Shown: positions 24,985 through 32,449 of the stretch, one piece after another
Numbering within the stretch: position 1 is the first letter of the stretch
How the letters are laid out: each line of letters begins with the position of its first letter
Source of the DNA: Acinetobacter bohemicus ANC 3994
Lineage (GTDB): Bacteria > Pseudomonadota > Gammaproteobacteria > Pseudomonadales > Moraxellaceae
Length of the DNA: 64,000 nucleotides
Direction of reading: 5' to 3'
Assembly (NCBI RefSeq): GCF_000367925.1
Contig: NZ_KB849176.1
Location: 186,001-250,000 of the forward strand
Translations under genes and position numbers: made by a program
Notes under the pieces: generated by a model
The model's database searches: none
The model's input: only the letters and a program-made list of their open reading frames with translations
What the model was told of the DNA's origin: nothing

Positions 24985-26142
24985 ATGAGTAAAAATCCTT
25001 ACATTACCGAAGATTTAGAATTTTTAGCAGAAACAGCAGAGAAGTTTGCGCAAAAATATATTGCTCCGGGATTTTTAGCGCGTGATCAAAGTCGTAATTT
25101 TGACCGTGATTTGGTCAAAAAAATGGGTGAAATGGGTTTTATTGCCCCTGAGTTACCTGAGCAATATGGCGGTCAAGGCATGGGACGTTTAGCTGCTGGC
25201 GTGATTCATGAAGCGATTGCCAAAGCAGATTTAAGCTTTTCATACGTTAACTTGCTGGCTTCCCTCAATGGTCAAATTTTGGCTGAACATGGTGATCCTG
25301 AAGTGGTCGAGCCTTGGCTACGAAAGCTCACGGCAGGTGAAGCCATCTTTTCGATTGGCCTAACTGAGCCACGCGGCGGTTCGGATGCAGGCAGCTTGCG
25401 TTTGAAAATTGAACGTGATGGTGATGAATACATTTTAAATGGTGAGAAGACCTCGATTTCAGCCGCCGATCAAGCGGATGCTTCGGTGATTTTTGGACGC
25501 ACAGGAACCGTGGAATCAGGTGCACATGGCGTCACAGCGGTACTGGTTCCCATGAATTTGCCAGGGATCACCACGACACGGTTTGACTGTCATGGGCAGC
25601 GTGCAATTGGTCGTGGTTCAATCTTCTTTGATAATGTCCGTGTACCCGTGAATCATCGTTTAGGTGAAGAAAACAAAGGTTTTGTGCAGGTGATGCAAGG
25701 TTTTGATTTTTCACGTGCATTGATTGGTTTACAGGTTTTGGCGGTGGCGCGTGTATCGTTGGATGAAGCTTGGGAATATGCAGCTCAGCGTGAGGCATTT
25801 GGCAAGCCATTAACTGCATTCCAAGGCGTTTCACATCCGTTGGCAGATTATGAGACGCAAGTGGAAGCAGCACGCTTACTCTGTTTGCAAACTTTGTGGT
25901 TAAAAGACAATCACTTGCCGCATACGGCAGAAGCGGGCATGTGTAAGTGGTGGGGGCCAAAACTGGCTTATGATGTTGTGCACCAATGTTTGCTGACTTT
26001 CGGCCATGCTGGTTATGACCGTGGCGTGATGGAACAGCGCATGCGTGATGTGCTTGGTTTTCAAATTGGCGATGGAACTGCTCAAATTATGAAAACGATT
26101 ATTGCGCGCCATAAAGCAGGCCGTAAAGCTGTGCCAGCCTAG
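24985..26142 (+). CDS. aliB: Cyclohexanecarboxyl-CoA dehydrogenase (AliB-like)
   Basis: Acyl-CoA dehydrogenase of 385 residues that should turn cyclohexanecarboxyl-CoA into cyclohex-1-ene-1-carboxyl-CoA and reduce ETF. FAD and substrate motif SIGLTEPRGGSDAGSL near 125, GEKTSISAADQADASVIFGR near 150. At the place of the usual catalytic glutamate (E-G-T) it has aspartate D363 in GDGTAQI, a change noted under findings. The start ATG 24985 has AAGGAGTGG before it. The neighbours BadH, BadI and AliA make AliB the natural assignment, distinct from the straight-chain dehydrogenase at 20476, which keeps glutamate. Confidence 0.88.
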   Translation: MSKNPYITEDLEFLAETAEKFAQKYIAPGFLARDQSRNFDRDLVKKMGEMGFIAPELPEQYGGQGMGRLAAGVIHEAIAKADLSFSYVNLLASLNGQILAEHGDPEVVEPWLRKLTAGEAIFSIGLTEPRGGSDAGSLRLKIERDGDEYILNGEKTSISAADQADASVIFGRTGTVESGAHGVTAVLVPMNLPGITTTRFDCHGQRAIGRGSIFFDNVRVPVNHRLGEENKGFVQVMQGFDFSRALIGLQVLAVARVSLDEAWEYAAQREAFGKPLTAFQGVSHPLADYETQVEAARLLCLQTLWLKDNHLPHTAEAGMCKWWGPKLAYDVVHQCLLTFGHAGYDRGVMEQRMRDVLGFQIGDGTAQIMKTIIARHKAGRKAVPA

Positions 26143-26153
26143 GATCGGATGAA

Positions 26154-26185
26154 GGGCATTGTTGATGAGAAGAATCACAATGCCC
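26154..26185 (+). other. Hairpin between aliB and aliA
   Basis: GGGCATTGT (26154-26162) pairs with ACAATGCCC (26177-26185) across a 14-base loop, 12 bases after the aliB stop. No T run follows, so it looks like an mRNA processing or stabilising hairpin within the operon rather than a full stop. Confidence 0.5.
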
Positions 26186-26205
26186 CCTAGAAATCGATTA
26201 AAAAA

Positions 26206-26220
26206 ATTCGCATACAATTA
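26206..26220 (+). promoter_or_regulatory. Weak IclR-type operator before aliA
   Basis: ATTCGCATACAATTA matches the motif at about 10 of 15 positions, with the left half TTCGCATA well kept. It is close to the aliA ribosome site. Tentative. Confidence 0.25.
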
Positions 26221-26237
26221 AAATTAGGAGTTTGGGA

Positions 26238-27887
26238 ATGGACTTTGACGCGGTACTTATATCTGCAAGAAAGGAGCGAATGCTGAAACAAGGATATTGG
26301 CAGAATAAAACCATGATGCAGTCTTTGCATGAAGCTGCGGAAAAATATCCTGAAAAAGAAGCATTGGTGAGTTTTAGAACGGAAAATAAACAGCAAATTT
26401 CCTTAAATTTTAAAGAGATTCTACAGTTAACCAATAAAATTGCATTGGGCTTAAAACAGCTCGGTGTTGAAAAAAATGATGTGGTGTCTTGCCAGTTGCC
26501 CAATTGGTGGGAATTCAGCTTACTGTATTTTGCCTGTTCACGTATTGGTGCAGTGCTGAACCCATTGATGCCAATTTTTCGGGAGCGTGAACTGGAATTT
26601 ATGCTCAAGCATGCAGAATCCAAAGTCTTCATTGTTCCCAAACAATATCGCAATTTTGATCATGAACAGCTGGCCAATAAATTACAAGCCAAACTGGAAA
26701 CCTTGCAGCATGTGGTGGTGGTGAATGGCTTAGGTGATAATAATTATGACCAGCTTTTGGTCAATCATGGTTTAGAGAAAAATCTTGAGGCACTCACTCA
26801 GTTGGATGATTTCCATGCTGATCCAGATGATGTGACGCAGCTTATTTTTACTTCAGGAACAACTGGTGAGCCTAAAGGCGTCATGCATACTTCTAATACA
26901 CTGTATGCCAACATTGTGCCTTATGCAGAACGCCTACATTTGAATGAAAATGATGTGATTCTTATGGCATCACCCATGGCACATCAGACTGGATTTATGT
27001 ATGGGCTGATTATGCCCGTGATTTTGCAGGCCAAAGTGGTGTTGCAAGATGTATGGGAAGTATCTCAGGCAGTGGCGTTGATTCATCAACATCAAGTCAG
27101 CTTTACCATGGCTTCAACCCCCTTTTTAAATGATTTGGCCAATACAGTTGCTGAACATCATGATCAAGTGAAATCCTTAAAAACCTTCTTATGTGCAGGT
27201 GCACCAATTCCGGGACCACTGGTACAGAAAGCGCGTCAGATTTTAGGGGTAAAAGTGATTTCAGCATGGGGCATGTCAGAGTGTGGAGCTGTAACCACCA
27301 CGCGTCCTGAAGATGATGATGAGCGTTCATATCATACAGATGGCATACCTTTGCCGGGTGTCGAAATCAAAATTATTGATAAAGCAGGCAATGTTAAAGC
27401 TGTGAATGAAGCAGGACGTTTATTGATACGTACCTGTTCAAATTTTGGCGGTTATTTAAAGCGTCCACATTTAAATGATACCGATGCCGATGATTGGTTT
27501 GATACGGGTGATATTGCCTATCAGGATGAGCAGGGCTATATCCGCATTGCGGGACGTAAAAAAGATGTGATTATTCGCGGTGGTGAAAATATTCCAGTTG
27601 CGGAGATCGAGTCGCTTTTATATAAGCACCCCAATATTGCAATGGTGGCTTTAGTTGCCTATCCAGATGAGCGAATGGGCGAAAAAGCCTGTGCCATAGT
27701 CAAACTAAAAGAACCGTCAATACAGTTGTCTTTAAAGGATGTAGTGGATTTTCTAAAAACCCATCAATTGGCGAATCAATATCTGCCAGAGCGTTTAGAA
27801 GTGTGGGATGACATTCCAATAACACCGTCAGGCAAGATTCAAAAATTTAAACTGCGTGACTTGTTGCAGCAAAGCGAAAAAGTATAA
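26238..27887 (+). CDS. aliA: Cyclohexanecarboxylate-CoA ligase (AliA-like, AMP-forming)
   Basis: Acyl-adenylate-forming ligase of 549 residues that makes the CoA ester from the acid, ATP and CoA. Motifs in order: LIFTSGTTGEPKGVMHTSNT near 210 (phosphate loop), ISAWGMSECGAVTTTRPEDD near 335, GDIAYQDEQGYIRIAGRKKDVI near 420 and the C-terminal lysine in TPSGKIQKFKLRDLL. Its place at the end of the badH-badI-aliB set supports cyclohexanecarboxylate as substrate; related ligases take benzoate-like or medium-chain acids. ATG 26238 with AGGAG at 26226-26230 is chosen over TTG 26232. Soluble and cytoplasmic. Confidence 0.9.
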   Translation: MDFDAVLISARKERMLKQGYWQNKTMMQSLHEAAEKYPEKEALVSFRTENKQQISLNFKEILQLTNKIALGLKQLGVEKNDVVSCQLPNWWEFSLLYFACSRIGAVLNPLMPIFRERELEFMLKHAESKVFIVPKQYRNFDHEQLANKLQAKLETLQHVVVVNGLGDNNYDQLLVNHGLEKNLEALTQLDDFHADPDDVTQLIFTSGTTGEPKGVMHTSNTLYANIVPYAERLHLNENDVILMASPMAHQTGFMYGLIMPVILQAKVVLQDVWEVSQAVALIHQHQVSFTMASTPFLNDLANTVAEHHDQVKSLKTFLCAGAPIPGPLVQKARQILGVKVISAWGMSECGAVTTTRPEDDDERSYHTDGIPLPGVEIKIIDKAGNVKAVNEAGRLLIRTCSNFGGYLKRPHLNDTDADDWFDTGDIAYQDEQGYIRIAGRKKDVIIRGGENIPVAEIESLLYKHPNIAMVALVAYPDERMGEKACAIVKLKEPSIQLSLKDVVDFLKTHQLANQYLPERLEVWDDIPITPSGKIQKFKLRDLLQQSEKV

Positions 27888-28024
27888 AGCGCGCTAGGTG
27901 CAAAAATGAATTAAAAACATTCTGTGATCAATATTGTTGCTGATATTTATCAATAGAGAGGCTGATTAAAAAAACTTTTTAAACAGGAATATTGAAAAGT
28001 TTTTATTCAAAATGGAATTTTAGA

Positions 28025-29344
28025 ATGAAAAAAAATGTAAAGTTTTTAGCGAAGACCACACTGAGTCTATCCATTTTAATGCTAGCAACTTCAGGCTATG
28101 CAGCAATGACTTTAGAGGAACAAGTCGTACATTTGCAGCAGCAAGTTCAGGAGTTGCAGAGTTTAATGCAACAGCAAAAACAGACCAGTGAAAAAATTTC
28201 TGCAGAGCTGCCAATATTGAAAGAAAAATCAGCTTTAAAAACTGATCTCAAGCAGCTAGTGACAAAAGGTGGTGCCGAATTTGAGCTATATGGAAATGTG
28301 CGTGCAGATGCCAGCTACCAATTCAAAGGGCCAAGCACCATGTATAACTATATTAGTGCTGTTCCCTTGGAAGGCACTGTAAATGAAGCAAATAATTCTG
28401 ATAAATTTCAAAGTACCTTGAATGCAACGCGATTCGGCTTCAATTTTAAAACCCCAAAAATTGGTGAGCACAGTATTGGCGGTAAAGTTGAAATGGACTT
28501 TTTTGGGGGTGCTGGTCGTGACACATTCCGTATTCGTCATGCATATTTAACCTATGACCAATGGTTAGTTGGTCAAACGTGGTCAAACTTTAATGCAGTT
28601 GAATATTTCCCTGAAACGGTAGATGCATCACTTTCTGTCGGTGGTTCTTTAACACGTGTTCCACAAGTCAAATATAGTTATCCTGTGGATAAAAATATGA
28701 GTTTGGCTTTTAGCTTAGAAGACTCTAAAGCTGAAACCGTAACGACTTCAGGGACTCAAAACTTTACCACCGATGCGAATGCAAAGCTAAAATTCCCATC
28801 TGCTGTTGGGCGTTTAAACTATAAATTTGAAAATGGTTCTGCACTTTCAGGACGTCTGTTTTTAACGCAAAAAGCGACAAATCATGTAGGCAATGATGAT
28901 TTCTTGGCATGGGGCGCGGCATTGGGTGGCAAATATCAAGTGGCAGAAAATACGCTACTTCGATTTGATTATAATCACATTAAAGGCGATACCAAGAATG
29001 TGCTTTGGTCTAATTATGCCTATGTCTTTGATGTCAATGGTGAGATGAAACCCAATGAATTTGATGTAGTCACTTTGGGTTTAACACAGAAAATTACCCC
29101 TAAAATCCGTTCTACTTTAGGTTTGGGTTATATGCGAGCAAATACGGATAATCATTTTGCCGATTTAGTGCGTAATGATTTAACCCAAAATAAAGAGTTA
29201 AAAGAAGGTTGGATTAATATGTTCTATAACCCAGTTAAACCTATTAATTTGGGTATTGAATATATGTATGGTGAGCGTAAAACCTTTACAGATAAAAAAG
29301 GGATTGATAACCGTGTGAACTTTACAGCAATTTATGATTTTTAA
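28025..29344 (+). CDS. DcaP-like outer-membrane trimeric porin
   Basis: Protein of 439 residues. A signal peptide (KKNVKFLAKTTLSLSILMLATSGYA) ends before AMTLEEQVVHLQQQVQELQ, a coiled-coil of about 40 residues typical of DcaP porins; it then becomes a beta-barrel (alternating aromatic strands such as YGNVRADASYQF and FEVVTLG-like strands) ending in F (FTAIYDF), as outer-membrane barrels do. DcaP of Acinetobacter baylyi lies with dicarboxylate genes and DcaP of A. baumannii carries dicarboxylates and related acids. Here it follows aliA by about 140 bases, so it probably lets cyclohexanecarboxylate or pimelate into the periplasm. ATG 28025 restores the signal peptide; 27992 would lengthen it. 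Confidence 0.92.
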   Translation: MKKNVKFLAKTTLSLSILMLATSGYAAMTLEEQVVHLQQQVQELQSLMQQQKQTSEKISAELPILKEKSALKTDLKQLVTKGGAEFELYGNVRADASYQFKGPSTMYNYISAVPLEGTVNEANNSDKFQSTLNATRFGFNFKTPKIGEHSIGGKVEMDFFGGAGRDTFRIRHAYLTYDQWLVGQTWSNFNAVEYFPETVDASLSVGGSLTRVPQVKYSYPVDKNMSLAFSLEDSKAETVTTSGTQNFTTDANAKLKFPSAVGRLNYKFENGSALSGRLFLTQKATNHVGNDDFLAWGAALGGKYQVAENTLLRFDYNHIKGDTKNVLWSNYAYVFDVNGEMKPNEFDVVTLGLTQKITPKIRSTLGLGYMRANTDNHFADLVRNDLTQNKELKEGWINMFYNPVKPINLGIEYMYGERKTFTDKKGIDNRVNFTAIYDF

Positions 29345-29900
29345 GCGTTGTTGACTTTTAGGGGGGGAAATTTTTTGATTTTGAGTTATTAACTTAAAAG
29401 AAGTTATTCAATTTACAACTTTTAAGTCGTGCAACAATTTATAACATTATAGGTGAATGCCATAAGCAGGATGATCCCACTTTTCCAAAAACAAGCTAAT
29501 TTGACAGTAGGGCGTGTGAGTGGGTGGCTTAGGAAATGAATCAATGCATAGAGGCTAAGTTAGTGAGTCATTGATATTGGGAGCTTTAGCTCCCTTATTT
29601 TTTGTGCAAAATAATCTTTAACTTATTTAAATGTTGCCTATCTATAGGCTAAACAAAAATTTAACAATAGCTGTGACCTAAAACAAAGCACTTTAAAGTA
29701 GTTTTTCAATATTAGGTGTGGAACAGTAAAAGTCAGATAAGAACCATGACAATACAATCATTACTGTCACGGCTTAAGCTAAAGTGATGATGCTAAAAGG
29801 AAAATTTAAGCATTTCGTACAAGCTGGATTATGTTGATTTTAGAGAATCTTAAAAATTAATTTCTGATATAATTGATAATAATAATTATTTATACTTTGC
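29345..29900. other. Intergenic region after the DcaP-like gene
   Basis: About 555 A/T-rich bases without a gene. A hairpin with T run lies at 29579-29604, about 235 bases past the porin stop. Confidence 0.5.
29579..29604 (+). terminator. Rho-independent terminator downstream of the DcaP-like gene
   Basis: GGGAGC pairs with GCTCCC around TTTA, followed by TTATTTTTTG. It may end the badH-dcaP operon with a long untranslated tail or a separate small transcript that starts after 29440. Confidence 0.75.
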
Positions 29901-30113
29901 ATGATGAAAATATTAGATAAGTTACTTGAACTCGAATTGGCAATAGTTTCTAAATTTAGTAAGACAACCCATTTGATCCTTTCTTTCTTATTTGCTGTGG
30001 CTTTTACATTGCTAGCCCTCTCGATTGAAAATAAAACCTACATATGTATTTTTGCTGGAGCTTTACTTTTTTGGCAGAGATATCTTGTTTTAAAGCTGAG
30101 AAACCTAAAATGA
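29901..30113 (+). CDS. Small membrane protein, unknown function
   Basis: Reading frame of 70 residues: a short charged head (KILDKLLELELAIVSKFSK) and two hydrophobic stretches (THLILSFLFAVAFTLLALSI and TYICIFAGALLFWQRYLVL). ATG-ATG at 29901/29904; no strong ribosome site. Its stop overlaps the start of the next gene by four bases (ATGA at 30110-30113), which is the usual sign of real coupled genes. No family recognised. Confidence 0.55.
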   Translation: MMKILDKLLELELAIVSKFSKTTHLILSFLFAVAFTLLALSIENKTYICIFAGALLFWQRYLVLKLRNLK

Positions 30114-30322
30114 ATGAAAAACTTAAATGGATTCTAGTTAAAGGTGGACTCTGTTTTGGGCTAAGTTTTGCCCTAATTTCTTATGTATGGCAAGTCCAGA
30201 TTAAAGAAGAAACGATTCCTTTTGGATCAGTAGGGGGATTGGTCTTTATTAGTATTATTATGGGGTTGGCTTGGGGGGCTGCTATGTATAACTGGGTCGG
30301 AAAAAACAAATCTGATTTATAA
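30110..30322 (+). CDS. Small membrane protein coupled to the preceding one, unknown function
   Basis: Reading frame of 70 residues starting MNEKLKWILVKGG with two membrane stretches (LCFGLSFALISYVW and GGLVFISIIMGLAWGAAMYNWV) and a lysine-rich end. Start at ATG 30110 in the ATGA overlap with the upstream gene, so both are likely made from one message. The longer frame starting at 30044 only adds residues that overlap the neighbour. Function unknown. Confidence 0.6.
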   Translation: MNEKLKWILVKGGLCFGLSFALISYVWQVQIKEETIPFGSVGGLVFISIIMGLAWGAAMYNWVGKNKSDL

Positions 30323-30689
30323 GTTTTTACATAAAAATCGACCTTTATTTTAAGTATTAATTTGACCCATTTAATATCATGGTGCTTATACGAAATCCGA
30401 TCTAAATAGCTTTGTTTTTCAGTTTGTTAAGAATTTAGATCGACCTCAAAAACAGAAAAAATCTGGCTTGGAAACAAGTCTGTTTTTTCCCAAAATTTGA
30501 TATCTTTTACCAATAAATAATCAATATGACACTCTATTGTGCATTATCAACTCATCGATTGTCCAAATTATCCCCGCAATTTCTGTGGATAACCCTTGGG
30601 GTGAAATTTAAGCAGCTGTGTACGCTTTTGCTCACAACAATTCCCGCTCTTTGCGGCTATACGACCTCGCGCTTATTTTATATTATGGG

Positions 30690-30811
30690 GACATAGAGAG
30701 CAGGATGCTCCAGATAAAAATAACAACAGAAAGAACAAGGAATGTGAGGTACGACAGGAGTTATACCCAAGCATCAAATACGAAAAACCCCGACAGGATG
30801 TCGGGGTTTTT
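30690..30811 (+). ncRNA. Candidate small RNA ending at a strong terminator
   Basis: A TATTAT box at 30681-30686 with poor -35 could start a transcript of about 120 bases that ends at the terminator at 30783. The body is purine-rich (GAAAGAACAAGGAATG) and lacks an open reading frame of its own. Family not recognised; it is not 6S, SRP, tmRNA or RNase P. Strand is inferred. Confidence 0.3.
30783..30811 (+). terminator. Strong bidirectional rho-independent terminator
   Basis: AAAAACCCCGACA (30783-30795) pairs perfectly with TGTCGGGGTTTTT (30799-30811) around GGA. A and T runs on both sides allow use in both directions. Confidence 0.92.
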
Positions 30812-31234
30812 TTATTGCTTATTTTGGTAAAATTCGATTTTGATGCATATTAAGTAAAAAATATATGTCGCTCTCATTTATTTAATTTCATATTTTTTTA
30901 TTATAAATTTTGGTCTTTAAACAATTAAAAATAATAAATACCAATACTTTAGGTTGTTTGGTTGGAATTATATGACCTGTATTTGGGGGAAACTCATGCT
31001 GGTCAATAGAGACTTCTATTGAATTATATTAGCGACTTGTTAATAGCGAAAACATCTTTAATTATATTTTTAATAATGCACAATAAAAAATCTATTGTTG
31101 GAGAGGCTCGGTTTTTTGTATCCAATAAAGTCATGAATCATGTATTTTTAGTTTAGTAAATAAAATCATTGTATAAGGTCTGAATAATTAAAAGTTTGTT
31201 ATAGTGTGCTTAACTTGGCTTTTTATATAAACTA

Positions 31235-31792
31235 ATGTTAAATAATACTTATATTTTTTTTGGGGCGATTTTAGGTTTAACGATTGCAAATGTAGCGGGG
31301 GCTGCAACTATAAACATGAAGAATGATCGGTTGAGTTATTTAATACAGCGGGTAGATTATCAGCGTACAAATGACTCTGTTGAAAAATCTGAAAATCAAT
31401 TATTAGGACGTGCAAGCTGGAATATTCAATGCTGGGTAAAAAGCAGTGAAGGCACTAAAATTTGCACAATGCGTAAAAATCATATTACGGTAATGCGTAT
31501 GAATGATAATTACAGCTTAAGTGTTGGCATAAAGCATGAAAAAAACTCTATTACACTGCTTAAAGTTGATAATAATAGTATTTGGCAGGCGCGCGAGGGC
31601 CTATACCGCGATGCTCAAACAATTATAGATCAGTTCAAGCGTGGCTTTGAAGTGAAAACAGAGTTTAATGCCTTTAATACGACTAAACCTGTTGTAAATG
31701 AAGTTTCATTAATTGGTTTTTCTGACGCATTTAATGATATGCAACAGCAGTATAGTAAGTTGGATCATTTGGATGCGCAGCGCAGATTTTAA
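31235..31792 (+). CDS. Exported protein of unknown function
   Basis: Reading frame of 185 residues starting with a signal peptide (NNTYIFFGAILGLTIANVAGA, cut before ATINMKND). The mature protein has two cysteines close together, in WNIQCWVKSSEG and TKICTMRKN, which may form a disulfide; this W-x-x-x-C...C spacing loosely recalls IalB-type periplasmic proteins, but I do not claim the family. The C-terminal part is rich in charged and aromatic residues. The ATG follows an A/T-rich leader with no good ribosome site. A hairpin lies just after the stop. Alone in its neighbourhood; probably an Acinetobacter-restricted hypothetical protein. Confidence 0.7.
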   Translation: MLNNTYIFFGAILGLTIANVAGAATINMKNDRLSYLIQRVDYQRTNDSVEKSENQLLGRASWNIQCWVKSSEGTKICTMRKNHITVMRMNDNYSLSVGIKHEKNSITLLKVDNNSIWQAREGLYRDAQTIIDQFKRGFEVKTEFNAFNTTKPVVNEVSLIGFSDAFNDMQQQYSKLDHLDAQRRF

Positions 31793-31803
31793 CAAAATCG
31801 CTA

Positions 31804-31836
31804 TAGCCCGTGCCTTTGAATAAAAGGTGCGGGCTA
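31804..31836 (+). terminator. Hairpin after the exported protein gene
   Basis: TAGCCCG pairs with CGGGCTA, two G-U pairs follow, then CCTTT pairs with AAAGG. A 14-pair stem 12 bases past the stop, without a close T run. Confidence 0.6.
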
Positions 31837-32122
31837 AGAGTGCGATGATTTTTTCAATATGTAGCTTGTATTTTTCAATGTAAATATAATCTTGCTCGCA
31901 TAAAATTTATATGTCTTTTCCACTTTTACATATCTAATCGATGAACATTAAAAATTTGACTTCTTACAGAATGAGCATGACCTAATAAATAATATTCAAC
32001 GACTTCCAATTTAAATTTTTGCAAATATTTAGCTATTTTTGTGAATGAATAAATAAAGGCCCAAGCCATCTGAAATTCGTTGTTGTTTGTTTGGATCAGC
32101 TTTGAGGCTTTTGACTATTTTT

Positions 32123-32162
32123 ACAGTACAAGAGTTCGTGTATAAATGTTTGTACTGTACAA
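32123..32162. promoter_or_regulatory. Nested palindromes, operator-like
   Basis: ACAGTACAA (32123-32131) pairs with TTGTACTGT (32150-32158), and TTGTACTGTACAA (32150-32162) is itself a perfect palindrome. TATAAA (32141-32146) lies between. It looks like a dimeric repressor site over a promoter, but no suitable gene is adjacent. Confidence 0.35.
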
Positions 32163-32282
32163 GGATTAGCCTAAAAGAGACTTAGCTAGAGGGAGTAAAG
32201 ATTAATATTTTATTTATAGTTTTGATTATTATAAAAATAATATATTTCAATAGAAAATTAAAGGCAAAAACAAACCATAAAA

Positions 32283-32358
32283 TGGTGCGCCCTGCGGGAG
32301 TCGAACCCGCGTCGGTCACTTAGGAGGCAACTGCTCTATCCAGTTAAGCTAAGGGCAC
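32283..32358 (-). tRNA. tRNA-Arg(CCT)
   Basis: A 76-base tRNA on the minus strand with CCA encoded. Acceptor GTGCCCT pairs with AGGGCGC, the T arm is GCGGG-TTCGACT-CCCGC, and the anticodon loop CTCCTAA gives anticodon CCT, which reads AGG. The D arm starts GCTTAACTGG. The gene ends the transcript unit behind the aroP terminator. tRNA genes are common insertion sites, but no integrase or repeat of its 3' end is seen in the window. Confidence 0.93.
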
Positions 32359-32393
32359 AATTCGCAGCTAATTTAGCGCAAATAGACATAAAA

Positions 32394-32423
32394 AAAAAGT
32401 TATTGTCGAAACAATAACTTTTT
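32394..32423 (-). terminator. Rho-independent terminator of the aromatic permease gene
   Basis: AAAAAGTTATTGT (32394-32406) pairs perfectly with ACAATAACTTTTT (32411-32423) around CGAA; on the minus strand the stem is followed by a run of T. It separates the permease from tRNA-Arg. Confidence 0.92.
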
Positions 32424-32449
32424 AAAAGACAGATCTTTATCGTTTTTGC

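Larger units (their letters stand above)
30323..31234. other. Intergenic region with a candidate small RNA
   Basis: About 910 bases without a protein gene that I trust. A very strong terminator at 30783-30811 means some transcript ends there; a 70-codon frame (30618-30830) runs through it and is not credible. The rest is A/T-rich. Confidence 0.5.
31793..32282. other. Intergenic region between the exported protein and tRNA-Arg
   Basis: About 490 bases. Contains a 31804-31836 hairpin after the protein gene and a palindromic operator-like site at 32123-32162 with no gene to control next to it. No other feature seen. Confidence 0.5.

Noticed and set aside
30584..30592. Exact DnaA-box-like sequence TGTGGATAA
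   Set aside because: A single box without a cluster, dnaA, dnaN or other origin signals does not make an origin.
30618..30830. Reading frame of 70 codons on the plus strand
   Set aside because: It passes through a very strong terminator hairpin and has no ribosome site or family; the DNA there is better read as the end of a small RNA.
32283..32358. tRNA-Arg as an integration site of a genomic island
   Set aside because: No integrase and no second copy of the tRNA 3' end were seen in the window.
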